A stretch of DNA of 56,649 bases. Source: Thermoanaerobaculia bacterium (GTDB lineage: Bacteria; Acidobacteriota; Thermoanaerobaculia; Multivoradales; JAHEKO01). Numbering within the stretch: the first letter of the stretch is position 1; every line of letters begins with the position of its first letter. A program made the position numbers and the translations under genes. The DNA is taken from contig CAMYLC010000155.1 of NCBI GenBank assembly GCA_947259195.1, positions 140,564 through 197,212 on the forward strand, given 5' to 3'. Shown here in pieces: positions 17,414-25,706 of the stretch. The notes beneath the pieces were generated by a model. That model was not told where the DNA came from and made no database searches. It was given only the letters and a program-made list of their open reading frames with translations.

Positions 17414-19258
17414 TCAGTTGGGTATCGACAGCATCTGCCCCGGGTAGATCGTGCTGCGCCGGGACAGGCCATTGACGCTCATCAGGCGGCTGAGTGAAAC
17501 GCCCTGCGTCTGGGCTATTCGACCGAGGGTATCGCCTCTTTGGACTACATAAGTGCTGCCACCACCAGTCGGTGCCGTCGATGCGCTTCGTATCCTCAGC
17601 GACTGCCCCGGCTTGAGGACGGTACCGGAGAGGTTGTTGTCGCCCTTGATGCGGTCGATCGTCGTTCCGTACCGGCTGGCCAGCCGCCAGAGGCTGTCAC
17701 CTCGCCGAACGGTGTACTGGATCTCCTGACCGGGGGGTATCGGATTGGAGGCGTAGGTGGCTCGCGGGCGCCCTTCGGGAACCTGCAGTTGCTGCCCCGG
17801 CCAGATCCGATTGGCGCTGCGCAGGCGATTCATGTCCATCAGCGTCCCAACGCTTGTGCCGTAGCGCGAGGCAATGCCGGAGAGAGTTTCGCCTCGCCGC
17901 ACCCGATGGACCGTGTACGAAGTCGAAGGTGCGTCCCACTCGGGCACCTGATCCAAGCTTGCCAGCAGAATCTCCGACTGGCCGGTCGGTACCTTGACCG
18001 CATAGGGCTCGGTCGGCGTAGCTTTGCGTCGCAGCTCCGGATTGAGGGCTGCGAGGGTTCCGGCTCCCAGGTCCAGGACCTTGTCGAGGGACGTCAACTC
18101 GGCCGAGCGCTCGATCTCCGTGGTCTCCCAGGCCAAGGGGGGAAGCGGCTCTGGCAGGTCGAAACCGTAGGCCGCCGGATCCTCGATGATCTGGAGGACG
18201 GCGAGAAAACGGGGAACGTAGCGTCGGGTTTCGCGCGGCAGGCGAGTGTAGATGTCCCAGAATTGATCGAAATAGCCTTGCCGCTGACTTCTGATACCTC
18301 GCAGGACGTTGCCCTCGCCGCAGTTGTATCCGGCCAGGGCGGTGAGCCAATCGCCGAAGAGGTTGTGGAGGTCGGTGAGATAGCCAATGGCACCGAGCGT
18401 GGATTTCTCAGGGTCCATCCGCTCGTCGATCCACCATGAGCGCTCCAGGCCATACCGGTAGCCCGTCGATGAGATGAACTGCCAGAGGCCGAGGGCCCGG
18501 GCGCTGGAGAGAGCCCGAACCTTGAAGCCGCTCTCGACCAGAGGCAGCCAGCTGATCTGTTCGGGAAGTCCGGCTTTGCGCAGCTCTTCGAGAATCATCG
18601 GCCTGTAGAGACCGGAACGCAGATAGGACTCGAGGAAGAACTCCCGTTCGGGGCCTTGGAAGCTCTTGATCTCTCGCTCGACATATTCGTTGACGACCAG
18701 CGGAATCGATCGATCGATATCTCCTACCGCTGTCTGACGGGAGGCGTAGATCTCGATGACCCGGCGAGAGATGAGATGGCGAAGATCTTCCTTTTGCTGC
18801 GCGATGAAGGGATCCCCGTTCATGGGGGCCTCCGACATCAGCTCGTAGGCGTGGTCCAAGGCGGCAAACGCGTCCTCGAAGTTGCCCTGTTTCCAAAAGA
18901 TATCCGCCGACTCGTACGCTTCGAGTGAATCCTGCAGCAGGGCGAGGATCTGATCACGATCGGCCTCACTCGTGGGCGTTCTGTCCGCATCCTCGGCGGG
19001 GAGATCCACAATTTCAAGATCCTCTGCCTCGACCGCATCGCTGGGTTGGAGAGCCAGAGCGTCTTGCTCGTTGCCGTGCCCTGACGCAGTCGGGTCTGCC
19101 GCCGTGTCTGGGGCCTCGGCAACCTCTTCTGGAGGTGGCTGTCCCTCAGACGGCGTATAGACGATCTGGACGGATGAAGCGGGAGGAGTGCTTTGGCAAC
19201 CAAGAATGGAGAAGGCCAGCAGTAGGCCGGCGAACAGGGGTATGAGCCGTTTTGTCAT
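17414..19258 (-). CDS. MltD-like lytic transglycosylase lipoprotein with three LysM domains
   Basis: 614 residues. A lipoprotein signal ends at I-L-G-C21. After a low-complexity acidic linker (25-105) and a helical segment comes a family 1 SLT domain. Its catalytic Glu242 is in L-P-L-V-E-S-G-F, with G-L-W-Q-F-I, A-G-Y-N-C-G-E-G-N and the R-Y-V-P-R-F motif, as in MltD. LysM peptidoglycan-binding repeats follow at about 448-496, 513-557 and 569-614. The enzyme should cleave peptidoglycan glycan strands from the periplasmic side of the outer membrane, forming anhydromuramyl ends. ATG 19258 is chosen because the signal begins there; the frame extends to 19315. A TATACT box lies about 140 nt upstream. 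Confidence 0.92.
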   Translation of the reverse strand: MTKRLIPLFAGLLLAFSILGCQSTPPASSVQIVYTPSEGQPPPEEVAEAPDTAADPTASGHGNEQDALALQPSDAVEAEDLEIVDLPAEDADRTPTSEADRDQILALLQDSLEAYESADIFWKQGNFEDAFAALDHAYELMSEAPMNGDPFIAQQKEDLRHLISRRVIEIYASRQTAVGDIDRSIPLVVNEYVEREIKSFQGPEREFFLESYLRSGLYRPMILEELRKAGLPEQISWLPLVESGFKVRALSSARALGLWQFISSTGYRYGLERSWWIDERMDPEKSTLGAIGYLTDLHNLFGDWLTALAGYNCGEGNVLRGIRSQRQGYFDQFWDIYTRLPRETRRYVPRFLAVLQIIEDPAAYGFDLPEPLPPLAWETTEIERSAELTSLDKVLDLGAGTLAALNPELRRKATPTEPYAVKVPTGQSEILLASLDQVPEWDAPSTSYTVHRVRRGETLSGIASRYGTSVGTLMDMNRLRSANRIWPGQQLQVPEGRPRATYASNPIPPGQEIQYTVRRGDSLWRLASRYGTTIDRIKGDNNLSGTVLKPGQSLRIRSASTAPTGGGSTYVVQRGDTLGRIAQTQGVSLSRLMSVNGLSRRSTIYPGQMLSIPN

Positions 19259-19394
19259 GATCGGGAGGCGCAAGGATATCTCAGGATCGGCTGCTCTATC
19301 TGTCATTCTCGTCACAAGTGGTCACCTGTTGTCGGATCGAGCTCGATCGGAGGCTCTCGAGAAGTGCCCCTGGGTGCCCCGGTCCTGGCGCCAG

Positions 19395-19400
19395 AGTATA
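19395..19400 (-). promoter_or_regulatory. Putative -10 TATACT for the MltD-like gene
   Basis: On the minus strand TATACT is preceded, 17 nt upstream, by CTGGCG (a weak -35). It is the only promoter-like element in the 273-base gap between the DUF4377 gene and the transglycosylase gene. Confidence 0.35.
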
Positions 19401-19531
19401 GTCGAGCCTCGCCGAATCGCCAGCCGCGCCAGTCCATCCATGGCTGGTTCTTCGCCTTCAGGGAGCGGAGAGGGGATCCCCGTCGGTCACACAGCCCCGC
19501 AACCAGCGACCATCCAGGGTTAGGTAGGCGG

Positions 19532-20638
19532 TCAGATCGCGCCGGGCTGCGGCTGAGCCCCGGACAGAGAGCCAACGAAAACGGCCCGACTGGCAGAGCG
19601 CTCCAGAGATGCGTAGGGGAGGCTGACTATCTCATCGGTTGCTGGGCTCGAATAGACCAGTTCATCCACCCCGATTCTCAGCGTCCAGGTGGGTGGTCCG
19701 CCAGAGATGAGAACCTGGGCAGTCTCGGCAGCCGGGCTGCTGGCCGGCCGGGTAGGTCTTTCAATGACCGTCGCGGCTGCCGTATCGGTGACAGACGTCA
19801 CGGCCATGCTGGCGCAGTCGGTGTTCTTCGCATCGACTCGCAAGATCTCGAATACTCTGAGCTGTCGGTCATAGTGGGCTCCAAAGCCGCCTGGAGGGGC
19901 CGACCCCACCTCGCCACGGATGTCGATCAGCAAGGGCTGGTTGGGGGCCTCGACCCTCTCCCTATAGACCTTCCACAGCTCCGCGCCGCTCTCATCCTCG
20001 ATCCAGATCTCCCCATCTTCGCCGCACGGCGTGAAGGACCGTGCCTCCGTTCCGGAACCGATGATCAGGATGCCTCTGAAGGGCTCGCCGCGGACCACAG
20101 CTGTGCGGTAGGGAGGCGGTAGTGGGGCAGCGGCTGGCTTCTCGACCGGGGCGGGGAGAGTAGGCGGCGGGTCGGCCACCATCGGTTCGGCAGCTGAACG
20201 TGGTGGGTCGGCTGCAGCAGGCTCGATAGTGATCTCGGTTTCAGTGGGCCCCGGGGCACTCGATGCCGTTCGGTCGGCTATTTCAGGCTCGGCGAACGTC
20301 TCGAACTCCTCGAGTACCTGCACCACCTTGTATCGGGTTCGACGTGCCGTGGAATCGTCGACCGAAGGATCCACCTCCACCAAGACGACGTAGGCGACAC
20401 CCTCCCGGTAGGCGAAATTGCTGATGCTGCCCTCGAACACGCTCCAGTCCTCATACTGCTTGCTCTTGACCTGATAGCAGAGGCGGGCCGGGTCGCTGGG
20501 GCAATCCACCAGCTCATGTCCGACCCAGAGTTCGAAGAGCCCGGGCTGCTGAGCGGCAACTTCGTGGCTCGATCCGAGAGCGGCTAGAGCGAAGAGAATG
20601 AAACCACATCGCCTGAAAAGAGTGACGATCGAGTGCAC
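19532..20638 (-). CDS. Secreted DUF4377-domain protein
   Basis: 368 residues with a signal peptide (F-I-L-F-A-L-A-A-L-G then E-V-A-A-Q). Residues 35-95 match the DUF4377 pattern: W-V-G-H-E-L-V-D-C, C-Y-Q-V-K, W-S-V-F-E-G-S-I, then Y-V-V-L-V-E-V. A Pro/Ala-rich linker (about 120-175) leads to a second domain with G-T-E-A-R-S-F-T-P-C-G and W-K-V-Y-R. The C-terminus looks unstructured with short strands. The location is periplasm or outside; the function is unknown. GTG 20638 has GGAGGA upstream. It follows the MttB gene on the same strand with a 140-nt gap, so co-transcription is uncertain. Confidence 0.78.
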   Translation of the reverse strand: MHSIVTLFRRCGFILFALAALGSSHEVAAQQPGLFELWVGHELVDCPSDPARLCYQVKSKQYEDWSVFEGSISNFAYREGVAYVVLVEVDPSVDDSTARRTRYKVVQVLEEFETFAEPEIADRTASSAPGPTETEITIEPAAADPPRSAAEPMVADPPPTLPAPVEKPAAAPLPPPYRTAVVRGEPFRGILIIGSGTEARSFTPCGEDGEIWIEDESGAELWKVYRERVEAPNQPLLIDIRGEVGSAPPGGFGAHYDRQLRVFEILRVDAKNTDCASMAVTSVTDTAAATVIERPTRPASSPAAETAQVLISGGPPTWTLRIGVDELVYSSPATDEIVSLPYASLERSASRAVFVGSLSGAQPQPGAI

Positions 20639-20778
20639 GGCAACTTCCTCCTACCTGATTCGACTTCCTGTTTCTCGGTACTGGCTAGATCTCGCCAGAG
20701 CATGCTACACGATTGGCAACCTGGCTTCAGGCACCCTGGGGCCCGGCTATCCAGCTCATGGAAGGACGACTGCCGGCC

Positions 20779-22287
20779 TCAAGCGGTCGAGGCGGCTTTC
20801 ACTGCACCCTCGTACCTCGCATCCAGCGATAGCTCAGGCAGGGTGTCGACGCCGGCCTCGCGAGCCTCCCCCTGCATGATCTCTTCGAGGTATGCAGCTA
20901 CCGATGCCTCGAGAGGCTTGGGCTCATGATGACTCAGGATCGACAGCACACTCTCGCTCGCCCGGGTTGCGGAGTCCTTGGCTCCAGCCGCCTCCCACTC
21001 GCCCAGCGTGGCCCGATCGATGACGTCACTGGGGTAGTAACCCTCTTGACGGAACCATTTGGCGGTGTGATCCAACGAGAGGAACTCTTTACTCACCAGC
21101 CCCTCCTCGAGAACTGTCATTGCGATGGGATCGTCGCGCAGCTCGATGCCGGCCGCCAGGCGCAGTACCAGCCCGCAGATCTCGTGGTCCAGGACCAGCT
21201 TCTCCAGACTCTGGCACGATTCGAAGTCGTGCATGCCGGGACCTGAAACGTTGTTGACCCCACTCACGGCCGCCAGCGTTGCTCCCATGGCGCTTTCCAT
21301 TCCGGCCTGGAAGTCCACCATCTTGGAGTCGCTCATCCCCAGATAGGCATGGGTCGGAACACCGAGGTGCTTGCCGATCTCCGCGTAACCGCCATCGATC
21401 ATCTGAGTCTCGACGGCACCCATGGGTGTTGTTCCTTTTCGCATGTCGAAGAAGGCGGGGGAGCCGCCGTAGATGATCGGCGCCCCAGCTTGGGCGAGCT
21501 GGTGGATCGTGATCCCGCTGAGGTTCTCGGCACAGTGCTGGGTAATGGCACCGGCCAGGGTGACTGGGGAAGTGGCGCCGGTCAGGGGCATCGATACGAG
21601 CTCGGCTGGAATACCCGCCCTGGCACAGTCGATCAGGGCCTGGGCCGTGAGATCGCTCCACATCAGGGGCGGCGAGGGGCAGCAGTCGAAGATCGCCAGG
21701 GGCTTCTGACGCAGCTTCTCCGCATCGCCACGGACCGCCGAGAGCATCTCGTGCATCACCCGGAACGCTCGCTTTTCGAAGGTTCCGGTAACGATCGGCT
21801 TCTGCGACGAGAGAAGACCGATGTAGACGCGATAGCGGTCGGCAAGATCCTCCGGGACGTCGCCTGGAATGACACCGGTGCTTTGAGCGGCGTAGTTGGG
21901 CAGGGCATCTGTGAGCCGGGAGAAGGCGACGACATCCGATGTCACCGGTGTCCGGGCCTTGCCCAACGCATAGTCGAAGACTCGGAGGGCTGCCGAGCCG
22001 GGATTGAAGTGGACCCTGTCTTCTCCGAGGTCCATGGTCATCTGGCCGAAGCGGTCGAATACCTGGATCCGTTCCGGCGCGCTGCGTAGGGCAGACTCGA
22101 TCAGTGGGGCTGGAATCAGGACCCTTCCAGTGCTCGCTTCGACCTTGGCTCCGGCTCCATCGAGCAGCTCTATAGCTTCGTCGTTCTCCACGAAAACACC
22201 GATCCGTTCGAGAATATCGATCGCTTCTTCGACGATCTTGTCTCGGTCCTCTCTCCTGAACCATCGAATACGGGGTTGAACGCTCAT
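20779..22287 (-). CDS. MttB-superfamily (trimethylamine methyltransferase-like) protein, no pyrrolysine
   Basis: 502 residues covering the whole MttB TIM-barrel family. Family-like stretches include G-V-F-V-E-N-D-E-A, H-F-N-P-G-S-A-A, P-L-A-I-F-D-C-C-P-S-P-P-L, S-M-P-L-T-G-A-T-S-P-V-T and I-Y-G-G-S-P-A-F-F-D-M-R. There is no in-frame amber codon, so this is a non-pyrrolysine homologue. Characterised relatives transfer methyl groups from quaternary amines such as glycine betaine, proline betaine or carnitine to a corrinoid protein. No corrinoid protein or corrinoid:THF methyltransferase gene is nearby, so substrate and acceptor are open. ATG 22287 is preceded by AGGGGA. Confidence 0.9.
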   Translation of the reverse strand: MSVQPRIRWFRREDRDKIVEEAIDILERIGVFVENDEAIELLDGAGAKVEASTGRVLIPAPLIESALRSAPERIQVFDRFGQMTMDLGEDRVHFNPGSAALRVFDYALGKARTPVTSDVVAFSRLTDALPNYAAQSTGVIPGDVPEDLADRYRVYIGLLSSQKPIVTGTFEKRAFRVMHEMLSAVRGDAEKLRQKPLAIFDCCPSPPLMWSDLTAQALIDCARAGIPAELVSMPLTGATSPVTLAGAITQHCAENLSGITIHQLAQAGAPIIYGGSPAFFDMRKGTTPMGAVETQMIDGGYAEIGKHLGVPTHAYLGMSDSKMVDFQAGMESAMGATLAAVSGVNNVSGPGMHDFESCQSLEKLVLDHEICGLVLRLAAGIELRDDPIAMTVLEEGLVSKEFLSLDHTAKWFRQEGYYPSDVIDRATLGEWEAAGAKDSATRASESVLSILSHHEPKPLEASVAAYLEEIMQGEAREAGVDTLPELSLDARYEGAVKAASTA

Positions 22288-22428
22288 TGCCAGTCCCCTT
22301 TCATCGGTGTTGCAGCAGTCACAGGGTCTTGGGCTCGGTTTGGGCCGCTCGTGATCCAGCCGAAACAGCCCGGGCCTCTGGCCGTTCCGGAATTCGAATC
22401 ACGCTAGCAGAAGCCGTGGTTTGGCAGA

Positions 22429-22444
22429 CCACCCGGATGGGTGG
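22429..22444 (-). terminator. Hairpin downstream of the glycine-zipper lipoprotein gene
   Basis: CCACCC-GGAT-GGGTGG is a perfect 6-bp stem with a 4-nt loop, 37 nt after the lipoprotein stop on the minus strand and before the MttB gene. There is no U-run, so it is a weak terminator candidate. Confidence 0.3.
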
Positions 22445-22480
22445 GGACTCCGCCCAGGTTGCCGCCGCTACGGTGTGGCC

Positions 22481-23341
22481 TCAGGGCAGCACGTCGATGG
22501 TGACAGGTCGAGTCAACTCGAGGATCATCATCGTTCCCGCGGGGACCTCTACCCGTTTGCCCTTGGTCTTCTTGGCTGCAAAGGCGCCACCGATGCCGCC
22601 GGCTACGGCGCCGATGATCGTACCGGTATCTCCTCCCACCTGCTTGCCGAGGATCGCTCCGCCGAGAGTGGCTCCGCCTATGATCGCGGCATCTTTGCCC
22701 GTCTGACTCTTGCCGGCCTGGGAGAAGACCGCCTCAATGGGATAGGTCGCTCCGGTGGCCAGGGTCAGAGATCTGAAATCCAGCGCCAGGCGGGCGCGCC
22801 CCCCGATCTTCTTCGCCGGCTCCGCTTCGAGGACTTCTCCGTGAATCGAGGCTCCCGCTGGTATCGCGACCTTGCCGCCGACCTGTACCGGTTGGGTGAC
22901 CCGCACCTCGAACGGTTGGCCGACCTGGCTGGTGTGGCTGGACAGGGTCTGCCTGAACTCGATGTCGATGGTTTCGCCTGCCGCCACTGTCAAAGGCACG
23001 GGTTGGGGCTTGGACTGCGACGGAGTGTCAGGAACTCGTCGTGCCGATGGCGAAGTCCAAGACTGAGAGGCAGTGGACCCGGCTGATTGGGTTCTCTGCG
23101 CAGACTGCACCGGAGTCGGGTCGATACCACCGGGGTCGGCCTCAATTCCAGGTGTGGGCTCCATCCCGGCGTCCTGGGTGTCCTGAATGTCCTCGGACGG
23201 CTGCACCTGAGCGGTGTCTACCGGGAGTTCTTCCCCGCTGACCGCCAGGTCCTGGGAAGTTCTTCCACAAGTCGAAAGCAGGAGATAGGAACTGCTCAGC
23301 AACAGAGCTAGGAGTAGTGACGGTTTGGCTTGGCTTGGCAT
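22481..23341 (-). CDS. Lipoprotein with glycine-zipper C-terminus
   Basis: 286 residues. The lipoprotein signal is L-L-A-L-L-L-S-S-S-Y-L-L-L-S-T-C. A Pro/Ser/Gln-rich low-complexity region (about 25-115) leads to a beta-rich domain beginning T-V-A-A-G-E-T-I-D-I and including P-V-Q-V-G-G-K-V-A-I-P-A-G. Such domains resemble those of stress-related conjugative or cell-wall proteins. A glycine-zipper stretch (A-A-I-I-G-G-A-T-L-G-G-A-I-L-G) follows, then a second (G-T-I-I-G-A-V-A-G-G-I-G-G). AGGAGGG lies 5 nt before ATG 23341. The role is likely structural at the outer membrane. Exact family not recognised. Confidence 0.82.
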   Translation of the reverse strand: MPSQAKPSLLLALLLSSSYLLLSTCGRTSQDLAVSGEELPVDTAQVQPSEDIQDTQDAGMEPTPGIEADPGGIDPTPVQSAQRTQSAGSTASQSWTSPSARRVPDTPSQSKPQPVPLTVAAGETIDIEFRQTLSSHTSQVGQPFEVRVTQPVQVGGKVAIPAGASIHGEVLEAEPAKKIGGRARLALDFRSLTLATGATYPIEAVFSQAGKSQTGKDAAIIGGATLGGAILGKQVGGDTGTIIGAVAGGIGGAFAAKKTKGKRVEVPAGTMMILELTRPVTIDVLP

Positions 23342-23515
23342 GAGACCCTCCTGATGTCGGTCATTGAGCCTGCTGAAGGTCCTTCTAGCATTTTGCATGC
23401 CGTTGCCGGCTGCCCACTGTGAACTTCCAACAGTGGGTCTTGAAACGGGCATTGACGCCCCTTTCCGTTAGGAACCCAACAGATTTGGGAGGACTCTCGT
23501 GCGGAGGGGGTAACG

Positions 23516-23553
23516 AACCCGCCCGTGTCGCGAAGATGATCGCGCGGCGGGTT
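23516..23553 (-). terminator. Nested hairpin after the small Cys-containing protein gene
   Basis: AACCCGCC (23516-23523) pairs with GGCGGGTT (23546-23553), and CGCGA (23529-23533) with TCGCG (23540-23544) inside the loop. It begins 5 nt after the stop of the minus-strand gene at 23559. Strong secondary structure but no clear U-run. Confidence 0.45.
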
Positions 23554-23558
23554 TGATC

Positions 23559-23948
23559 TCAATTGAAGGTCGGAAGGGCGTCGCCCGAGTGAACCGTCAC
23601 CTGTTGGATACGCGTGGTTCTGACACGGTTTCCGAACTCCAGGAAGAGCCCGGGAGCAGCAAGGATGTCGCTTTTGATGGCGCTGCCGCCCCACGTGCAG
23701 CCGTTGATGGTCACAGTCAGGGGCGCCGAGCAGTTCTGGTCGAACCAACCACCCGCTACGGAGTACGAATCTCCGCCGAGAAAACAGATCGAGTACGTCG
23801 AATTCTTGGTGACTACGACGACCCAATCTCCTCCGGCGAGGTCCGACTTGAGCACCGGCTGAATGTCACCGGCATGCTCGACGATGGCTCCCAGTGTGCG
23901 AGCCGGGAGGGCGTCGTGTATGCCGCTGGTCTCAGGCAAATCGTCCAT
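23559..23948 (-). CDS. Small hypothetical protein
   Basis: 129 residues. The C-terminal 80 residues look like a compact beta-rich domain: G-D-W-V-V-V-V-T-K, Y-S-I-C-F-L-G-G, Q-N-C-S-A-P-L-T-V-T-I-N-G-C-T-W-G-G. There are three Cys residues in the domain. No signal peptide is visible from ATG 23948, which is odd for a Cys-rich beta protein and leaves open a wrong start or a broken leader. GGAG lies 8 nt upstream, and a nested hairpin follows the stop. It is 55 nt downstream of the TlpA-like gene on the same strand. No family recognised. Confidence 0.55.
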   Translation of the reverse strand: MDDLPETSGIHDALPARTLGAIVEHAGDIQPVLKSDLAGGDWVVVVTKNSTYSICFLGGDSYSVAGGWFDQNCSAPLTVTINGCTWGGSAIKSDILAAPGLFLEFGNRVRTTRIQQVTVHSGDALPTFN

Positions 23949-24003
23949 AGGTGCGACTCCGGGTTTTCTCCATCGTAAGCAACAGCACTGTTCGAGTCAA
24001 ACG

Positions 24004-24579
24004 TCAGCTTGCGGCAAGAAGCTCCTCGATCGCGTCGTCCACGTCTGCGTCGGTGAACTGGTTGTTCGGGTCGTCGCCGGTGAGTCGATAGCGGAGACTG
24101 CCATCCGGCCCGTAGATGAAGACGGCCGGAATCCCCAGCAGATCCAACTTCTCGAAGGCCTGAGTGACTACCTCGTCCATCAGGAAGTTCGGAAATCTTG
24201 CCCGCTGCTCGGTCAAGAACCTCTTGGCCAGAGCGATCGAGTCCTCGTCATCCCGATCGTCGAGGCAGAGTGATACAAACTCCACGTCTTGATCGGCGTA
24301 CTTCTGGGCCAGCTCCACCATTTGGGGGAATCTTTCGATGCAGGGTAGGCACCAGGTGGCCCACATGTCGACCACCACGACCTGACCATGCAGTGCGACG
24401 AGTTTCTCTTGCCAGGCTTCGAAGGTCACAGGTACCAGGGTGGCTTGCCACTCGTCGGACTCGACGATATCGGCGGTGCCGTCGCCGGCCGCGGCCTGAC
24501 GCGTATCGGGTTCTCGAGCGCAGCCGACGGCAATCGAGACTGACAGGATCAGAAGTCCAACGAGACACTGATCTTTCAT
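24004..24579 (-). CDS. TlpA-like thioredoxin-fold lipoprotein
   Basis: 191 residues. The lipoprotein signal ends I-A-V-G-C20. The thioredoxin-fold domain has V-V-D-M-W-A-T-W-C-L-P-C with the redox pair C-L-P-C, V-E-F-V-S-L-C-L-D-D, and the cis-Pro region L-G-I-P-A-V-F-I-Y. This fits a membrane-tethered TlpA/ResA-type thiol-disulfide oxidoreductase in the periplasm. It starts 4 nt after the stop of the redoxin gene and is the last gene of the DUF456-NUDIX-redoxin-TlpA run. The partner substrate is unknown. Confidence 0.9.
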   Translation of the reverse strand: MKDQCLVGLLILSVSIAVGCAREPDTRQAAAGDGTADIVESDEWQATLVPVTFEAWQEKLVALHGQVVVVDMWATWCLPCIERFPQMVELAQKYADQDVEFVSLCLDDRDDEDSIALAKRFLTEQRARFPNFLMDEVVTQAFEKLDLLGIPAVFIYGPDGSLRYRLTGDDPNNQFTDADVDDAIEELLAAS

Positions 24580-24583
24580 TGGA

Positions 24584-25228
24584 CTAGTCCTGCTCGTACT
24601 CGACCGAGCACCCGTGAGCTCGGGTTTCTGCGACTGTCACCTCTTCGCCGGCCAGAAGGGCCTTCACGTTGTCCACCACATAGAACTCGGTTGGCTGGCC
24701 CTCTGTGTAGTTGATCGTGCCGTCTCGACGTTTCGAGGCCGGTGAATTGTGCAGAAGGCCCATATAGACGAGCCTACGGTCCTTGTCGAAGATGTAGTAC
24801 TCGGGTGTCCGGGTTGCACCGAGCGCCCTGCCGAGCTCCTGGCTCTCGTCATAGATGTAGGTGAAGTTGTAGCCGGCCTGAGCGGCGTGTTCCTTCATGG
24901 CCGGCAGCCGATCATCTTCCCGATGATTCACGCTGACGCCGACGATGCGGACCTTGTCGCTCTGGATGGATTCTCCGAGCTCGACGAGGTCGGGATCCAT
25001 CCCCTTGACCCAGGGGCAATGATTGGCCAGGAAGACCAGGATCACCACCTCTTCCTCCAGGTCACTGGAGGAAAGGGTCGTGCCGTCTGTCGCCGGCAGG
25101 TCGGAGAACTGCGGCATCGGTTCACCAATGTCGATCACGGCGTTGTACTCGCCGGCCTGAAGGGCCGGGCAAGGCAGGATCGCCATCGTCAAGAGAAGGG
25201 CGGTTAGGTTGAGTCCTCGAAGGTTCAT
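24584..25228 (-). CDS. Secreted redoxin / AhpC-TSA-like protein
   Basis: 214 residues with a signal peptide (L-T-A-L-L-L-T-M-A-I-L-P-C-P-A-L-Q-A). The thioredoxin-like domain includes F-L-A-N-H-C-P-W-V, a one-Cys C-P-W site in place of C-x-x-C, then V-S-V-N-H-R-E-D-D, and T-R-T-P-E-Y-Y-I-F with the cis-Pro. These C-P-W redoxins are commonly secreted or periplasmic and unassigned in function. The frame extends to 25282, but GAGGAG precedes ATG 25228 and the signal begins there. It is 4 nt from the TlpA-like gene, so the two probably act together in periplasmic redox. Confidence 0.88.
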   Translation of the reverse strand: MNLRGLNLTALLLTMAILPCPALQAGEYNAVIDIGEPMPQFSDLPATDGTTLSSSDLEEEVVILVFLANHCPWVKGMDPDLVELGESIQSDKVRIVGVSVNHREDDRLPAMKEHAAQAGYNFTYIYDESQELGRALGATRTPEYYIFDKDRRLVYMGLLHNSPASKRRDGTINYTEGQPTEFYVVDNVKALLAGEEVTVAETRAHGCSVEYEQD

Positions 25229-25271
25229 GGGTGTCTCCTCAGATGGTTGAGCTCGGAAGAGGGGGATTGTA

Positions 25272-25700
25272 TCAATCGGCACCGGCAGCGAAAAGCAATG
25301 TGGCGGACGTGAGCATGAGCTCCTTCAACTGGGGCTCATCGACCCGTCGCGCCGCTTCTTCAGGCTCGAACCAGCGGCGTTCTCGAGTACTTTCGGGCCA
25401 ACTATCCGAGACTGTTTTCACCAGCATGGGGAAGACCTGCACGTTGCACAGGCCGCCCCATTTCTCATAGGTGTAGGAGCCGAGGGCACGACGGCTGACA
25501 AGCCCTTCGACTCCAGCCTCTTCCCAAGCTTCCTTGGTAGCGGAATCCACTGCACTCAATTCTGGTTCGACGACCCCCTTGGGCAGTACCCAGCGCTGCT
25601 TACGGCGGGACGTCACCAAAAGGAACTCGACACGGTTCTCGAGGATCCGGTAAGGGAGTACCGCAGACTGGATGTAGAAATGATCGGGTACCTGGCCCAT
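25272..25700 (-). CDS. NUDIX hydrolase (diphosphoinositol/Ap4A-like subgroup)
   Basis: 142 residues. The Nudix box runs from G42 (K-G-V-V-E-P-E) to A-T-K-E-A-W-E-E-A-G-V, matching G-x5-E-x7-REUXEEXGU with Lys in place of the first Arg. The preceding R-W-V-L-P-K-G is typical of the DIPP/Ap4A-hydrolase-like subgroup. It probably hydrolyses a nucleoside or inositol diphosphate linked to another moiety; the substrate cannot be read. It begins 6 nt after the DUF456 gene stop. Confidence 0.9.
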   Translation of the reverse strand: MGQVPDHFYIQSAVLPYRILENRVEFLLVTSRRKQRWVLPKGVVEPELSAVDSATKEAWEEAGVEGLVSRRALGSYTYEKWGGLCNVQVFPMLVKTVSDSWPESTRERRWFEPEEAARRVDEPQLKELMLTSATLLFAAGAD

Positions 25701-25706
25701 CGGTCC

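Noticed and set aside
19312..19575. Minus-strand 87-codon frame in the gap before the MltD-like gene
   Set aside because: Arg/Pro/Ser-rich with no protein-like pattern; it spans a promoter-like region.
20779..22287. Possible pyrrolysine-containing MttB
   Set aside because: The full-length family match has no internal TAG in frame, so no amber read-through is needed.
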